The position numbers and the translations under genes are program-made. From Selenomonadaceae bacterium UBA2897 (GTDB taxonomy: Bacteria; Bacillota; Negativicutes; Selenomonadales; Selenomonadaceae): a stretch of DNA of 50,626 nucleotides. The stretch is from NCBI GenBank assembly GCA_002350105.1, contig DEDT01000039.1, positions 40,845-91,470 of the forward strand, given 5' to 3'. Shown piece after piece: positions 41,838-50,373 of this stretch; within the stretch, counting starts at the first letter, position 1, and the number at the start of each line of letters is the position of its first letter. The notes under the pieces were generated by a model. It was not told where the DNA came from. It was given only the letters and a program-made list of their open reading frames with translations, and made no database searches.

Positions 41838-41866
41838 ATTATATACAGAGCTAACAACGTTTTCAA
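41838..41866 (-). promoter_or_regulatory. Promoter of the porin-phyA unit
   Basis: Minus strand TTGAAA (41861-41866), 17-base spacer, TATAAT (41838-41843). The gene-free interval 41745-42061 holds this promoter, a leader and the galactanase terminator; nothing else is recognised. Confidence 0.75.
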
Positions 41867-41971
41867 CACCGAATTATTCTCTCTTCGGCTACCCATATCC
41901 TCTTTTTACTACGTATTTTCTAGCAAAAATCTTTTTGTATTATAATTTTAGTATGATCATCTCTAACGAAA

Positions 41972-42022
41972 GCACAAACAAGGGCTGGAGCTCTCAGTAT
42001 CTCTGCCGAGAGCTCCAGCCCT
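41972..42022 (-). terminator. Terminator of the two-galactanase operon
   Basis: Perfect 15-bp stem AGGGCTGGAGCTCTC/GAGAGCTCCAGCCCT (41981-41995 with 42008-42022), followed on the minus strand by TTGTTTGTG. Confidence 0.8.
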
Positions 42023-42061
42023 CATATAAAAGTCTATTAAATTTAAGTTAACGCCAAGGAA

Positions 42062-43918
42062 TTACTCCTGCTGGAAGAACTCGAAGTTATCCATCGTGCC
42101 CCAGTTGCCTGCTGCACCGTCCATCATGACGCCGGCCGTAGCCGTGCCGCCTTTGATCTCGACGTCCTTGATCTCCACGGTGTTCCATTTGTTCCACGCA
42201 GTGTCCTTGATGTCAGTGGTCTGCATCTTGCCGTTGTCGCCCTGCACGAACAGTTTATAGCTGCTCTGGCCGCCGCCGCCCTGCGTGGAGACGCGCACGG
42301 TGTATTTGCCCGGCTTCAGGTTCTTGAACGACTGCGAGACCTTGATCTTGAACGCATGGTCAGCCCAGTAATGGAGCGAGCCCTTGCCGAGCGAGTCGCC
42401 AGCCTTGCTGATGGCATTGACGGCCGCCGTATCGCCCTCGACGGTCCAGCCATTCAGCGTAACGTCCTCAAAGCCCGGGTTCTTGAAGAGGTTGACCTTC
42501 TTAATCACTTTGACCTGCGCCGTCACGGGCTGTTTCAGTGCCGCGATCGTGCCTTTGACCTTATAGGTGCCAAGCTTGCTGTAGGTCGGCGCCTTTTCCC
42601 AGTTCACGTCCATTTCCTGCGTGTGGTCGTCCGAATAGGTCACGAGTACCTTTTTCGGCAGCTGCACAGGCACACCGATGTTGCCGATGACGGTCGGCAC
42701 TTCGACCTCTTTGAAGGTCGGCGTTACGGTCTTGCCGTTCGGGTTCGAGACATCGTTCCAGACGTCCATCGACTCGAGCGCGCGGCCGTTGTTGTCGAAC
42801 ATCGCGAGGTTATCCCACTCGTTGCCCTCGCCGGTCTTCCAGCCGACATTCGGCACGGCGTACCAGTCCGGTGCCCAGTAGAACATACCAAGCCCGCGGT
42901 TGTTCGGCACTTTGGCGACGCGCTCCATGACGGCGCGCAGACCCGAGGCCTGACCCTGCGGCGTGCTGCGGAAACCGCCGATGCGCTCCTCCGCCGCGCC
43001 ATAGGCGTTCGGCATCTTATCGAAGTTTTGGTTCGTGTAGCCAAAGGCCGTCTCGACGACGATGACGTCCTTATTGTAGCGCTTTGAGATGTCGTTGATG
43101 TTGTTCGAGAGGTCATCGAGCGTGCCATGCCAGAACGGGTAGTAGCTGAGGCCGATGACGTCGAAGTCGTTGACCTTGTTGTCGTTGATCAGCGCATTGA
43201 AGAAGTTCTGGTAAATCCAGTTGTTGCCGCCGTCCGCGAGATGGATCATCGTCCTGATCTCATGCTTCGGATCATTGTCATGGATGGCCTGCAAGCCAGC
43301 CTGCACGAGGCGCGCAAGCTCCTTGCCGTTGTCGTTGCCGGGAAATTTGCCCTCCGGCCACATCATGCCGTTCATGATCTCGTTGCCAACCTGTATCATA
43401 TCGGGCTGTGTGCCCTGCGCCTGGAAGTCCTTCAGCACCTTGGCCGTGTAGTCATAGACGTCCTTGACGAGCTGGTCTTTGGAGTGACCTTCCCAGGCCG
43501 CCGGTTTCGCCTGCTTACCGGGATCTGCCCAGAAATCGCTGTAATGGAAGTCGATGAGCACCTTGAGGCCCAGCGCCTTCGCACGCTTCGTCATCGCAAG
43601 TGCCTTGGCCTCGTCGGTGTCACCGCCGCCGCCCGGGCCCGTCTTCGGATTGTTCCAGATGCGGAAGCGCACCCAGTTCACGCCGTGATCCTTGAAAATC
43701 TGCAGGACATCCTTCGGCGTGCCGTCCACGTCCTTGAACTGCGCACCACTCGCCTCAAGCGCCGGTACCATCGAGAGATCCGCGCCCTTGATGAACGTCG
43801 CGGAGAGTCCCGGGATCGGGTTCACCTGCACGGCGGCCTCACTCGGCGTAGCCGAGAACGTCAGCGCACCGGCGAGCAGTGCGCCCATGATATACTTTGT
43901 CAGTTTGCCTTTTTGCAT
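42062..43918 (-). CDS. Secreted GH53 endo-beta-1,4-galactanase, copy A
   Basis: A 618-residue exported enzyme that cuts beta-1,4-galactan (pectin side chains). Order: signal peptide (about 1-28), GH53 domain (about 35-400) with acid/base Glu180 in QVGNEIMNG and nucleophile Glu289 in IVVETAFGYT, an Ig-like domain (about 405-472), and a C-terminal binding module (about 475-618, KGSLHYWADHAF, STQGGGGQ, GNWGTMDNFEF). No lipobox or surface anchor is seen. GGGGTGA precedes ATG 43918. It lies 14 bases after copy B in the same operon. Its signal peptide differs from those of B and C. Confidence 0.95.
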   Translation of the reverse strand: MQKGKLTKYIMGALLAGALTFSATPSEAAVQVNPIPGLSATFIKGADLSMVPALEASGAQFKDVDGTPKDVLQIFKDHGVNWVRFRIWNNPKTGPGGGGDTDEAKALAMTKRAKALGLKVLIDFHYSDFWADPGKQAKPAAWEGHSKDQLVKDVYDYTAKVLKDFQAQGTQPDMIQVGNEIMNGMMWPEGKFPGNDNGKELARLVQAGLQAIHDNDPKHEIRTMIHLADGGNNWIYQNFFNALINDNKVNDFDVIGLSYYPFWHGTLDDLSNNINDISKRYNKDVIVVETAFGYTNQNFDKMPNAYGAAEERIGGFRSTPQGQASGLRAVMERVAKVPNNRGLGMFYWAPDWYAVPNVGWKTGEGNEWDNLAMFDNNGRALESMDVWNDVSNPNGKTVTPTFKEVEVPTVIGNIGVPVQLPKKVLVTYSDDHTQEMDVNWEKAPTYSKLGTYKVKGTIAALKQPVTAQVKVIKKVNLFKNPGFEDVTLNGWTVEGDTAAVNAISKAGDSLGKGSLHYWADHAFKIKVSQSFKNLKPGKYTVRVSTQGGGGQSSYKLFVQGDNGKMQTTDIKDTAWNKWNTVEIKDVEIKGGTATAGVMMDGAAGNWGTMDNFEFFQQE

Positions 43919-43932
43919 GCTGTCACCCCGTA

Positions 43933-45789
43933 TTACTCCTGCAGGAAGAATTCAAAATTATCCATGGAGCCCCAGTTGCCCGGAGCCGCATCCATCTCAA
44001 CGCCGATCGTGGCCTTGCCGCCCTTGATGACGACATCCTTGATCGTCGTGACATGCCACTTGTTCCAGCCTTCATCCTTGATGTCAGCCGTCTGCTTCTG
44101 ACCCTTGTCACCGATGACGAAGAGCTGCGCGAGCTTCTGTCCGCCGCCGCCCTGCGTGGAGACGGCCACGGTGTATTTGCCGTCCTTCAGCCCCGTGAAG
44201 CTCTGCTGCGCCGTGAAGTGGAAGGCATTCGCCGCCCAGTAATGCATAGCACCCTGGCCGAGCGCGTCGCCCGCCTTACTCACGCAATCCACGGCCTGCT
44301 TGTCGCCCGTGATCGTCCAGCCGTCGAGCTTCACCGACTCAAAGGCCGGATTCTGCACGAGGTTGACCTTCTTGATGACGTTGACCTTGCAGGTGACGGT
44401 CTTATTGCCAGCGACCATGCCCTTGACCGTGTAGACGCCCGTCTTGTTAAAGACCGGTTTCGGGTTCTGCCACGTAATCGGCAGATTCTCCGCATGGTCG
44501 TCCGTATAGGTCATGCGCGTCGTCTCGGGGAGCTCCACCGGCGCACCGACGCCGCCCTCCACCGTGAGGTCGTCAAAGGCCTTGAACTGCGGTTTGACCG
44601 TCTTGCCGTTCGGGTTCGATACCTCGCTCCAGACGTTCATCGACTCCAGCGCCTTGCCCTTGTCGTCGAACATCGTGAGGTTATCCCACTCATCGCCCTC
44701 GCCGGTCTTCCAGCCGACACCCGGCACCGCGTACCAGTCCGGCTCCCAGTAGAAGATGCCCGTGCCGCGATGGTTCGGCACATCGACCACATGCTGCATG
44801 AGGTCGCGCAGGCCCGTGGCCTGCCCCTGTACCGTGCTGCGGTAGCCGCCGATGCGCTCCGCCGTCTCGCCATAGGGGTTCGGCATGTCATCAAAGTTCT
44901 TGTTCGTGTAGCCAAAGGCCGTCTCGACCACGATGACGTCCTTGTTGTAGCGTTTCGACACGTCGTTCATGTTCTCCTGCAGCTGCTGCATCGTGCCGTG
45001 CCAGAACGGATAGTAGGACATGCCGATGATGTCAAAGTCGTTGACGCCATTCTTCTGAATGAGCGAGTCGAAGAAGTTGCGGTAAACCGCATTGTCACCG
45101 CCATCCGGCAGGTGAATCATCGTCTTGATCTCATGTTTCGGATCGTTGTCGTGGATGGCTTTGAGACCTGCGGCGACCATACGCGAGAACTGCTTATCGC
45201 CATCATTTGAGGGCAGTTTGCCCTCCGGCCAGATCATGCCGCTCTTGACTTCGTTGCCGACCTGAATCATCTCCGGCTGCAGGCCCTGTTTCTGGAAGTC
45301 TTTCAGCACCTTGGCCGTATAATCATAGACGTCCTGCACGAGCTGATCCTTGCTGTGGCCTTCCCATGCATGTGGTTTGTACTGCTTCGCGGGATCAGCC
45401 CACCAGTCGCTGTAGTGGAAATCGATAAGCACCTTCATGCCCAGCGCCTTGGCGCGGCGCGTCATCTCGATGGCGCGTGCCTCGTCGGTGTTGCCACCGC
45501 CGCCCTGCCCCTTGCTCGGGTCATTCCAAATGCGGAAACGCACCCAGTTCACGCCGTGGTTCTTCAGCACCTGCAGGCAGTCCATCTCCTTGCCGTCCAC
45601 ATCGTAGAACTTCGCGCCGTACTTCTCCATCTCCGGGATCATCGAGACATCGCAGCCCTTGATGAAGTCCGCTGGCATCCCCGCCACCGGATTCACCTGC
45701 ACGGCTGCCTCAGTAGACGGCTGCCAGGCAGCAAAAGAACCCGCGACCACCGCCGCGAGGACAAGACGTTTGAGCATAGCTTTCTTCAT
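43933..45789 (-). CDS. Secreted GH53 endo-beta-1,4-galactanase, copy B
   Basis: A 618-residue enzyme with the same order as copy A: signal peptide (about 1-28), GH53 domain with Glu180 (QVGNEVKSG) and Glu289 (IVVETAFGYT), Ig-like domain and C-terminal module (GQGAMHYWAANAF, STQGGGGQ, GNWGSMDNFEF). The signal peptide and first 45 residues are almost the same as copy C, pointing to recent duplication. Start: the frame opens with GTG at 45798, but GAGG is eight bases before ATG 45789. First gene of the B-A operon, behind a palindrome-type promoter and divergent from metE. Confidence 0.95.
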   Translation of the reverse strand: MKKAMLKRLVLAAVVAGSFAAWQPSTEAAVQVNPVAGMPADFIKGCDVSMIPEMEKYGAKFYDVDGKEMDCLQVLKNHGVNWVRFRIWNDPSKGQGGGGNTDEARAIEMTRRAKALGMKVLIDFHYSDWWADPAKQYKPHAWEGHSKDQLVQDVYDYTAKVLKDFQKQGLQPEMIQVGNEVKSGMIWPEGKLPSNDGDKQFSRMVAAGLKAIHDNDPKHEIKTMIHLPDGGDNAVYRNFFDSLIQKNGVNDFDIIGMSYYPFWHGTMQQLQENMNDVSKRYNKDVIVVETAFGYTNKNFDDMPNPYGETAERIGGYRSTVQGQATGLRDLMQHVVDVPNHRGTGIFYWEPDWYAVPGVGWKTGEGDEWDNLTMFDDKGKALESMNVWSEVSNPNGKTVKPQFKAFDDLTVEGGVGAPVELPETTRMTYTDDHAENLPITWQNPKPVFNKTGVYTVKGMVAGNKTVTCKVNVIKKVNLVQNPAFESVKLDGWTITGDKQAVDCVSKAGDALGQGAMHYWAANAFHFTAQQSFTGLKDGKYTVAVSTQGGGGQKLAQLFVIGDKGQKQTADIKDEGWNKWHVTTIKDVVIKGGKATIGVEMDAAPGNWGSMDNFEFFLQE

Positions 45790-45854
45790 GATCTTCACCT
45801 CATACCCCCTGACGTGCCAACAGCACGCCCTAGCAATACTACTCTTTATGCATT

Positions 45855-45898
45855 ATTATAGTTTTCCAGCGTTTACCGTAGTTTTCAGATTTTGAAAG
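45855..45898 (-). promoter_or_regulatory. Palindrome-type promoter of galactanases B and A
   Basis: CTTTCA-N5-TGAAAA on the minus strand (45882-45898), 21 bases, then TATAAT (45855-45860). The spacer contains GGTAAACGC, a LacI-type half-site. Read on the plus strand, GTTTTCC, GTTTACC and GTTTTCA start every ten bases (45861, 45871, 45881). Confidence 0.7.
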
Positions 45899-45908
45899 GA
45901 TTTGCAGT

Positions 45909-45930
45909 TATAGTTTATAGTTATAACTAA
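45909..45930 (+). promoter_or_regulatory. MET-box-like repeat upstream of metE
   Basis: Two direct TATAGTT heptamers (45909-45915, 45916-45922) are followed by inverted AACTA; TAGTTATAACTA (45918-45929) is a perfect palindrome. It resembles the TATAGTT...AACTATA box of LysR-type methionine regulators in streptococci. Confidence 0.5.
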
Positions 45931-45970
45931 GGGTAATTTTTTTATATTTTTATAACTGAGCCATACCCGC

Positions 45971-45976
45971 TATAAT
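45971..45976 (+). promoter_or_regulatory. -10 box of the metE promoter
   Basis: TATAAT with a poor -35 region, as expected for an activator-dependent promoter. The leader is only about 45 bases, too short for an S-box or T-box. Confidence 0.6.
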
Positions 45977-46024
45977 CAAGGGAACGAAGAAAACACGCTT
46001 GATTCATAAAGGAGATTGATTGGC

Positions 46025-48316
46025 ATGCTGACATCGGTTATTGGCTTCCCCCGCGTAGGCAGCCTGCGAGAGTTAAAATTTGCTACGGAAAAATATTTTC
46101 GCCATGAATGCACGGAGATCGAATTGCGTCAGGTGGCGCATAAATTGCGGCGTGCCGCCTGGCAACGGCAGAGGGAGGCCGGCATTACCTTTATCCCCTC
46201 GGGTGATTTTTCCTTTTACGATGGCATACTGGACACAGCCTTCCTCTTTGATCTGATCCCAGCGCGCTACCGTGAGCTGGATCTTTCGGAGCTCGACCGT
46301 TATTTTGCCGCTGCGCATGGCTATCAGGGCGAAAAGGGCGATGTAAAGGCTCTGCCGATGAAGAAATGGTTCAACACGAACTACCATTATATCGTACCGG
46401 AAATCGAGGACAATGCCCATTTCCATCTGGCAGGGCATAAGATCTTGACGGAATTCGCCGAGGCACAGGCATCTGGCATCCTGACCAAGCCGGTGATCTG
46501 CGGGCCATTTACGTTCCTTCATCTGGCACGCTACATGGGACGCAAAGGGGTAGCGGACTATATCGAAGAGGCGGCACAGGCCTATGCGGAGCTGCTGCAG
46601 AACTTTGCGAAACTGGGGGCAGAATGGGTACAGTTTGATGAGCCGTTCCTCGTCCATGACCTGTCGGCGGCGGATATCGCCTGCTTTACCGCGCTGTATG
46701 AAAAGATCCTCGCAGCGAAAGGATCGGTAAAGATCCTGCTGCAGACCTACTTCGGGGATATCCGCGACATCTACCCGACGATCATGGCTATGCCGTTTGA
46801 TGGGGTCGGTCTGGATTTTGTCGAGGGCAAGCAGACCGCCGCGCTGGTGGAGCAATATGGTTTCCCTGCCGATAAAATTCTCTTCGCCGGTGTGGTCAAT
46901 GGCAAAAATATCTGGCGCAACCATTACGCAAAGACGCTGAAGGTCCTGCAAAACCTGCAAAGCCATGGCATTACGACAGTCGTATCGACCTCCTGCTCGC
47001 TGCTGCACGTGCCATACACGCTGGCCCATGAGCAGAAACTGCCCGCCGAAGTCAAAAAACATTTCGCCTTTGCCTATGAAAAGCTGACGGAACTGCGCGA
47101 ACTGGGCGATTTGGCCGAGAACCCGGCAGGCGAAGCGCTCGCGCGCAATGAAGAAATATTTGATGGCAGCCGCTACGTACCCGATCAGGCCGTCAGCGAA
47201 CGAGTGAAACAGATCAGGGATGAGGATTTCACGCGTCAGCCGGCCTTCGCGGCGCGGGAGAAACGACAGCATGCGGAGTTCCGTCTGCCGCTATTCCCCA
47301 CCACAACGATCGGCTCCTTCCCGCAGACGCAGGAGGTCAAGGCCGCGCGCAAGAAACTGCGCACCGGACAGATATCCGCTGCGCAGTATGAAACCTTTAT
47401 CCGGGATAAAATCCAGCGCTGCATCCAGTTTCAGGAGGAACTGGGACTGGACGTACTCGTGCACGGCGAATATGAGCGCAACGATATGGTCGAATACTTC
47501 GGCGAGCATCTGTCTGGCTATTATTTCACGGAAAAGGCCTGGGTACAGTCCTATGGCACGCGCTGCGTAAAACCGCCGATTATCTGGGGCGATATCTCAC
47601 GCAAGCACCCGATTACCGTCGCGTGGTCTGCCTACGCGCAGAGCCTGACGGACAAACCGGTAAAGGGCATGCTCACAGGTCCCGTGACGATTTTGAACTG
47701 GTCGTTCCCGCGCGAAGATATCAGTCTGGAGGCTCAGACCAGACAGCTGGCGCTGGCCATCCGCGACGAGGTGCTGGATCTCGAGGCCAACGGGATCCGC
47801 ATCATCCAGATCGATGAAGCCGCCCTGCGGGAAAAGCTGCCCCTGCGTCAGTCAGACTGGTACAAGGAGTACCTCGACTGGGCCATCCCCGCGTTCCGGC
47901 TCGTACATAGCGGCGTCAAGCCAGAAACACAGATTCATACGCATATGTGCTATAGCGAGTTTACCGATATCATCCCGGCGATTGATGCCATGGACGCCGA
48001 TGTCATCACGTTTGAAGCCTCCCGCTCCGACCTGCAAATCCTCGACGCCTTGCAGGCCAACCATTTCCGCACAGAGGTAGGCCCGGGCGTCTACGATATC
48101 CATTCGCCACGCGTGCCGTCGGTCGAGGAGATTACTGAGGCTCTGCAGAAGATGGTAGAAAAAGTCGACACTCGTAAACTTTGGGTGAATCCCGACTGTG
48201 GCCTGAAAACGCGCGGCGAAACCGAAGTAGAACAGAGCCTGCAGCATCTCGTAGCTGCTGCAGCAAACATGCGAAAAAAATATCAGAACAAAATAGACAC
48301 GCAGGGGCAGCGTTGA
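46025..48316 (+). CDS. metE: Cobalamin-independent methionine synthase MetE
   Basis: A 763-residue zinc enzyme that moves a methyl group from methyltetrahydropteroyl-triglutamate to homocysteine, the last step of methionine synthesis. The N-terminal half starts SVIGFPRVGSLRELKFATEK; the C-terminal half holds the zinc ligands in HTHMCYSEF, TFEASRSD and VNPDCGLKTR. Full length. AGGAG is ten bases before ATG 46025; a TTG at 46016 is too close. It is the only plus-strand gene in this part and sits between galactanase copies B and C. Confidence 0.96.
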   Translation: MLTSVIGFPRVGSLRELKFATEKYFRHECTEIELRQVAHKLRRAAWQRQREAGITFIPSGDFSFYDGILDTAFLFDLIPARYRELDLSELDRYFAAAHGYQGEKGDVKALPMKKWFNTNYHYIVPEIEDNAHFHLAGHKILTEFAEAQASGILTKPVICGPFTFLHLARYMGRKGVADYIEEAAQAYAELLQNFAKLGAEWVQFDEPFLVHDLSAADIACFTALYEKILAAKGSVKILLQTYFGDIRDIYPTIMAMPFDGVGLDFVEGKQTAALVEQYGFPADKILFAGVVNGKNIWRNHYAKTLKVLQNLQSHGITTVVSTSCSLLHVPYTLAHEQKLPAEVKKHFAFAYEKLTELRELGDLAENPAGEALARNEEIFDGSRYVPDQAVSERVKQIRDEDFTRQPAFAAREKRQHAEFRLPLFPTTTIGSFPQTQEVKAARKKLRTGQISAAQYETFIRDKIQRCIQFQEELGLDVLVHGEYERNDMVEYFGEHLSGYYFTEKAWVQSYGTRCVKPPIIWGDISRKHPITVAWSAYAQSLTDKPVKGMLTGPVTILNWSFPREDISLEAQTRQLALAIRDEVLDLEANGIRIIQIDEAALREKLPLRQSDWYKEYLDWAIPAFRLVHSGVKPETQIHTHMCYSEFTDIIPAIDAMDADVITFEASRSDLQILDALQANHFRTEVGPGVYDIHSPRVPSVEEITEALQKMVEKVDTRKLWVNPDCGLKTRGETEVEQSLQHLVAAAANMRKKYQNKIDTQGQR

Positions 48317-48338
48317 ATCAGCCCGGCAGATAAACCAA

Positions 48339-48374
48339 AAGGAAATGACCACGCCCAGGCGCAGCCATTTCCTT
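48339..48374. terminator. Hairpin between metE and galactanase C
   Basis: Perfect 9-bp stem AAGGAAATG/CATTTCCTT around an 18-base loop, without a long T tract on either side. It lies between two converging genes. Confidence 0.55.
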
Positions 48375-48403
48375 CTATTATATTATGTAACTATATGTGC
48401 CGT

Positions 48404-50251
48404 TTACTGGCGCACGAACTCGAAATTATCGATCGAGCCCCAGGTGCCGGGCTTGGCCTGCATCGTGACGCCGATCGTGGCCTTGCCGCCCTTGACCTCG
48501 ATGTCCTTGATGGTAAAGGTGTGCCATTCGTTCCATTTCGTATCGGTGATGGGCGCCGTCTCGCGCTTGCCATTGACCTCGCAGAACAGCTCGTACTTGC
48601 TCTGGCCGCCGCCGCCCTGCGTCGATACCTTCAGCGTGTATTTGCCGTCGGGGAGATTGGTCAGCGTCTGGCTGGCCGTAAAGGCGAAGGCTTTGTCACT
48701 CCAGTAATGCATGGCGCCCGTGCCAAGGGCATCGCCCGTCTTCTGCACGTAGTCGACGCACGGATCGCCAGTGATCGTCCAGCCCTTGAGCGAGCCACTT
48801 TCGAAATCGCCATTCGTCACGCAGTTGACTTTGTCGCTCACATCGACGACGCAGAGCACGTCATGCTTTTCGCCGTTGTATGTGACGGTGCCTTCCACGT
48901 TATAGCGCCCCTGTTTTTGATAGGCAGGTGAAGGCGTCGCCCAGGTCACGGGGAGCATCTCCGCATGCTCATCGCTGAACACAACACGCGCCTGCGCGGG
49001 CAGCGGGATCGGGCTCCCGAGACCGCCCTCAGCGCCCTGCGTCTCCACGTAGTCAATCGTCACAGGGACAGTCGGCAGGCTTTGGTTGCTCACATCGGCG
49101 AACGTATTCCACGATTCGAGCGCCTTGCCGTTGCCATCGAACATCGCGAGGCTCTCCCAGCCGTTGTCATCGCCGACACCGCCGCCCACGCCGGGGATGG
49201 AGTACCAGTCAGGCTCCCAGTAGAAAATGCCGAGGCCGCGGTGGTTCGGCACCTGCGCGACCTTATCCATGACCGTGCGCAGGCCCGTGGCCTGTCCCTG
49301 AACGCTGGACTTGAAGCCGCCCGCACGCTCCTCTTTCACGCCGTAGAGGTTCGGGCAGCGGTCGTGGTTCTCGTTCGTATAGCCAAAGGCCGTCTCGACC
49401 ACGACCACATCTTTATTGTAACGCTGGGATATATCGTTCAGATTCGCCTGCAGCGCCGCGGGCGTGCCATGCCAGAACGGGTAATAGCTGAGGCCGATGA
49501 TATCGAAATCGTTGACGCCGTTGTCCTTGATCAGCATATCAAAGAAGGTGCGGTAGACCGCATTGTCGCCGCCGTCCGGCAGATGTACCATGAGGCGCGT
49601 TTTATGCCCGGGGGCGCAGTCATGCGCGGCCTTCAACCCCGCCGCCATGAGGCGCGAAAAGGTCTTGCCGCCGTCCTTGGCGGGGAGTTTGCCCACGGGC
49701 CAGAGCATGCCGCTCTTGAGCTCGTTGCCGATCTGCACCATCTCGGGCTGCTGGCCCGCCTTTTGGAAATCCGTCAGCACTTTCTTCGTATAGTCGTAGA
49801 CGTCCTTCTCCAGCCGCGCCGCGTTGTGGCCCGCCCAGGCCGCCGGCGTCACCTGATGGCCGGGATCGGCCCACCAGTCGCTGTAGTGGAAGTCGATGAG
49901 CACTTTCAGTCCCAGCGCATGCGCGCGCTGCGTGAGCGCCAGCGCCCGCTTCGCATCGACGAAGCCGCCGCCCTGCGTCGGATGGTTGAAAATGCGGAAC
50001 CGCACCCAGTTCACGCCATGATTCTTCATGATCTGCATCTCATCGAGCTGCGTGCCATCCTCATCGTAGTACTTCGCACCGGCTTCCTCCATCTGTGGCA
50101 GCATGGACACATCCGCGCCCTTGATAAAGTCCGCCGGCAGGCCCGGAATCGGATTGACCTGCACGGCAGCCTCCGTCATCGGCTGCCACGCAGCCAAAGA
50201 GCCCGCGACCACAGCCGCGAGAACCATACGTTTCAGCAAATTCCTTTTCAT
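48404..50251 (-). CDS. Secreted GH53 endo-beta-1,4-galactanase, copy C
   Basis: A 615-residue enzyme with signal peptide (about 1-28), GH53 domain with Glu177 (QIGNELKSG) and Glu286 (VVVETAFGYT), Ig-like domain and C-terminal module (GTGAMHYWSDKAF, STQGGGGQ, GTWGSIDNFEF). It differs from A and B at two places: a shorter loop near residues 92-97 (PTQGGGFVD), and GVGGGVGDDNGWE in place of GVGWKTGEGNEWD, losing a Trp and a Lys that are usual in the family near the active site. It may therefore prefer another chain length or branching. It has its own palindrome-type promoter; metE separates it from B and A. Confidence 0.95.
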   Translation of the reverse strand: MKRNLLKRMVLAAVVAGSLAAWQPMTEAAVQVNPIPGLPADFIKGADVSMLPQMEEAGAKYYDEDGTQLDEMQIMKNHGVNWVRFRIFNHPTQGGGFVDAKRALALTQRAHALGLKVLIDFHYSDWWADPGHQVTPAAWAGHNAARLEKDVYDYTKKVLTDFQKAGQQPEMVQIGNELKSGMLWPVGKLPAKDGGKTFSRLMAAGLKAAHDCAPGHKTRLMVHLPDGGDNAVYRTFFDMLIKDNGVNDFDIIGLSYYPFWHGTPAALQANLNDISQRYNKDVVVVETAFGYTNENHDRCPNLYGVKEERAGGFKSSVQGQATGLRTVMDKVAQVPNHRGLGIFYWEPDWYSIPGVGGGVGDDNGWESLAMFDGNGKALESWNTFADVSNQSLPTVPVTIDYVETQGAEGGLGSPIPLPAQARVVFSDEHAEMLPVTWATPSPAYQKQGRYNVEGTVTYNGEKHDVLCVVDVSDKVNCVTNGDFESGSLKGWTITGDPCVDYVQKTGDALGTGAMHYWSDKAFAFTASQTLTNLPDGKYTLKVSTQGGGGQSKYELFCEVNGKRETAPITDTKWNEWHTFTIKDIEVKGGKATIGVTMQAKPGTWGSIDNFEFVRQ

Positions 50252-50322
50252 AAACGCTTCACCTCATCATCGGGGCGCTATCTCTATCTTGCGCCCACTA
50301 AATTTACTTTTCCTCACGATTC

Positions 50323-50366
50323 ATTATAGTTTACAAGCGTCTACCAAGGTTTTCAAATGCTGAAAA
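50323..50366 (-). promoter_or_regulatory. Palindrome-type promoter of galactanase C
   Basis: TTTTCA-N5-TGAAAA (50350-50366), 21 bases, then TATAAT on the minus strand (50323-50328). No -35 consensus. Read on the plus strand, GTTTAC, GTCTAC and GTTTTC start ten bases apart (50329, 50339, 50349). Confidence 0.7.
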
Positions 50367-50373
50367 GATTTTT

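Noticed and set aside
41929..41960. Plus-strand promoter near a TATAAT box
   Set aside because: A TATAAT occurs in an AT-rich stretch but no plus-strand gene or RNA structure other than the minus-strand terminator follows.
45977..46024. S-box, cobalamin or T-box riboswitch before metE
   Set aside because: Only about 45 bases separate the -10 box from the start codon, too few for any of these.
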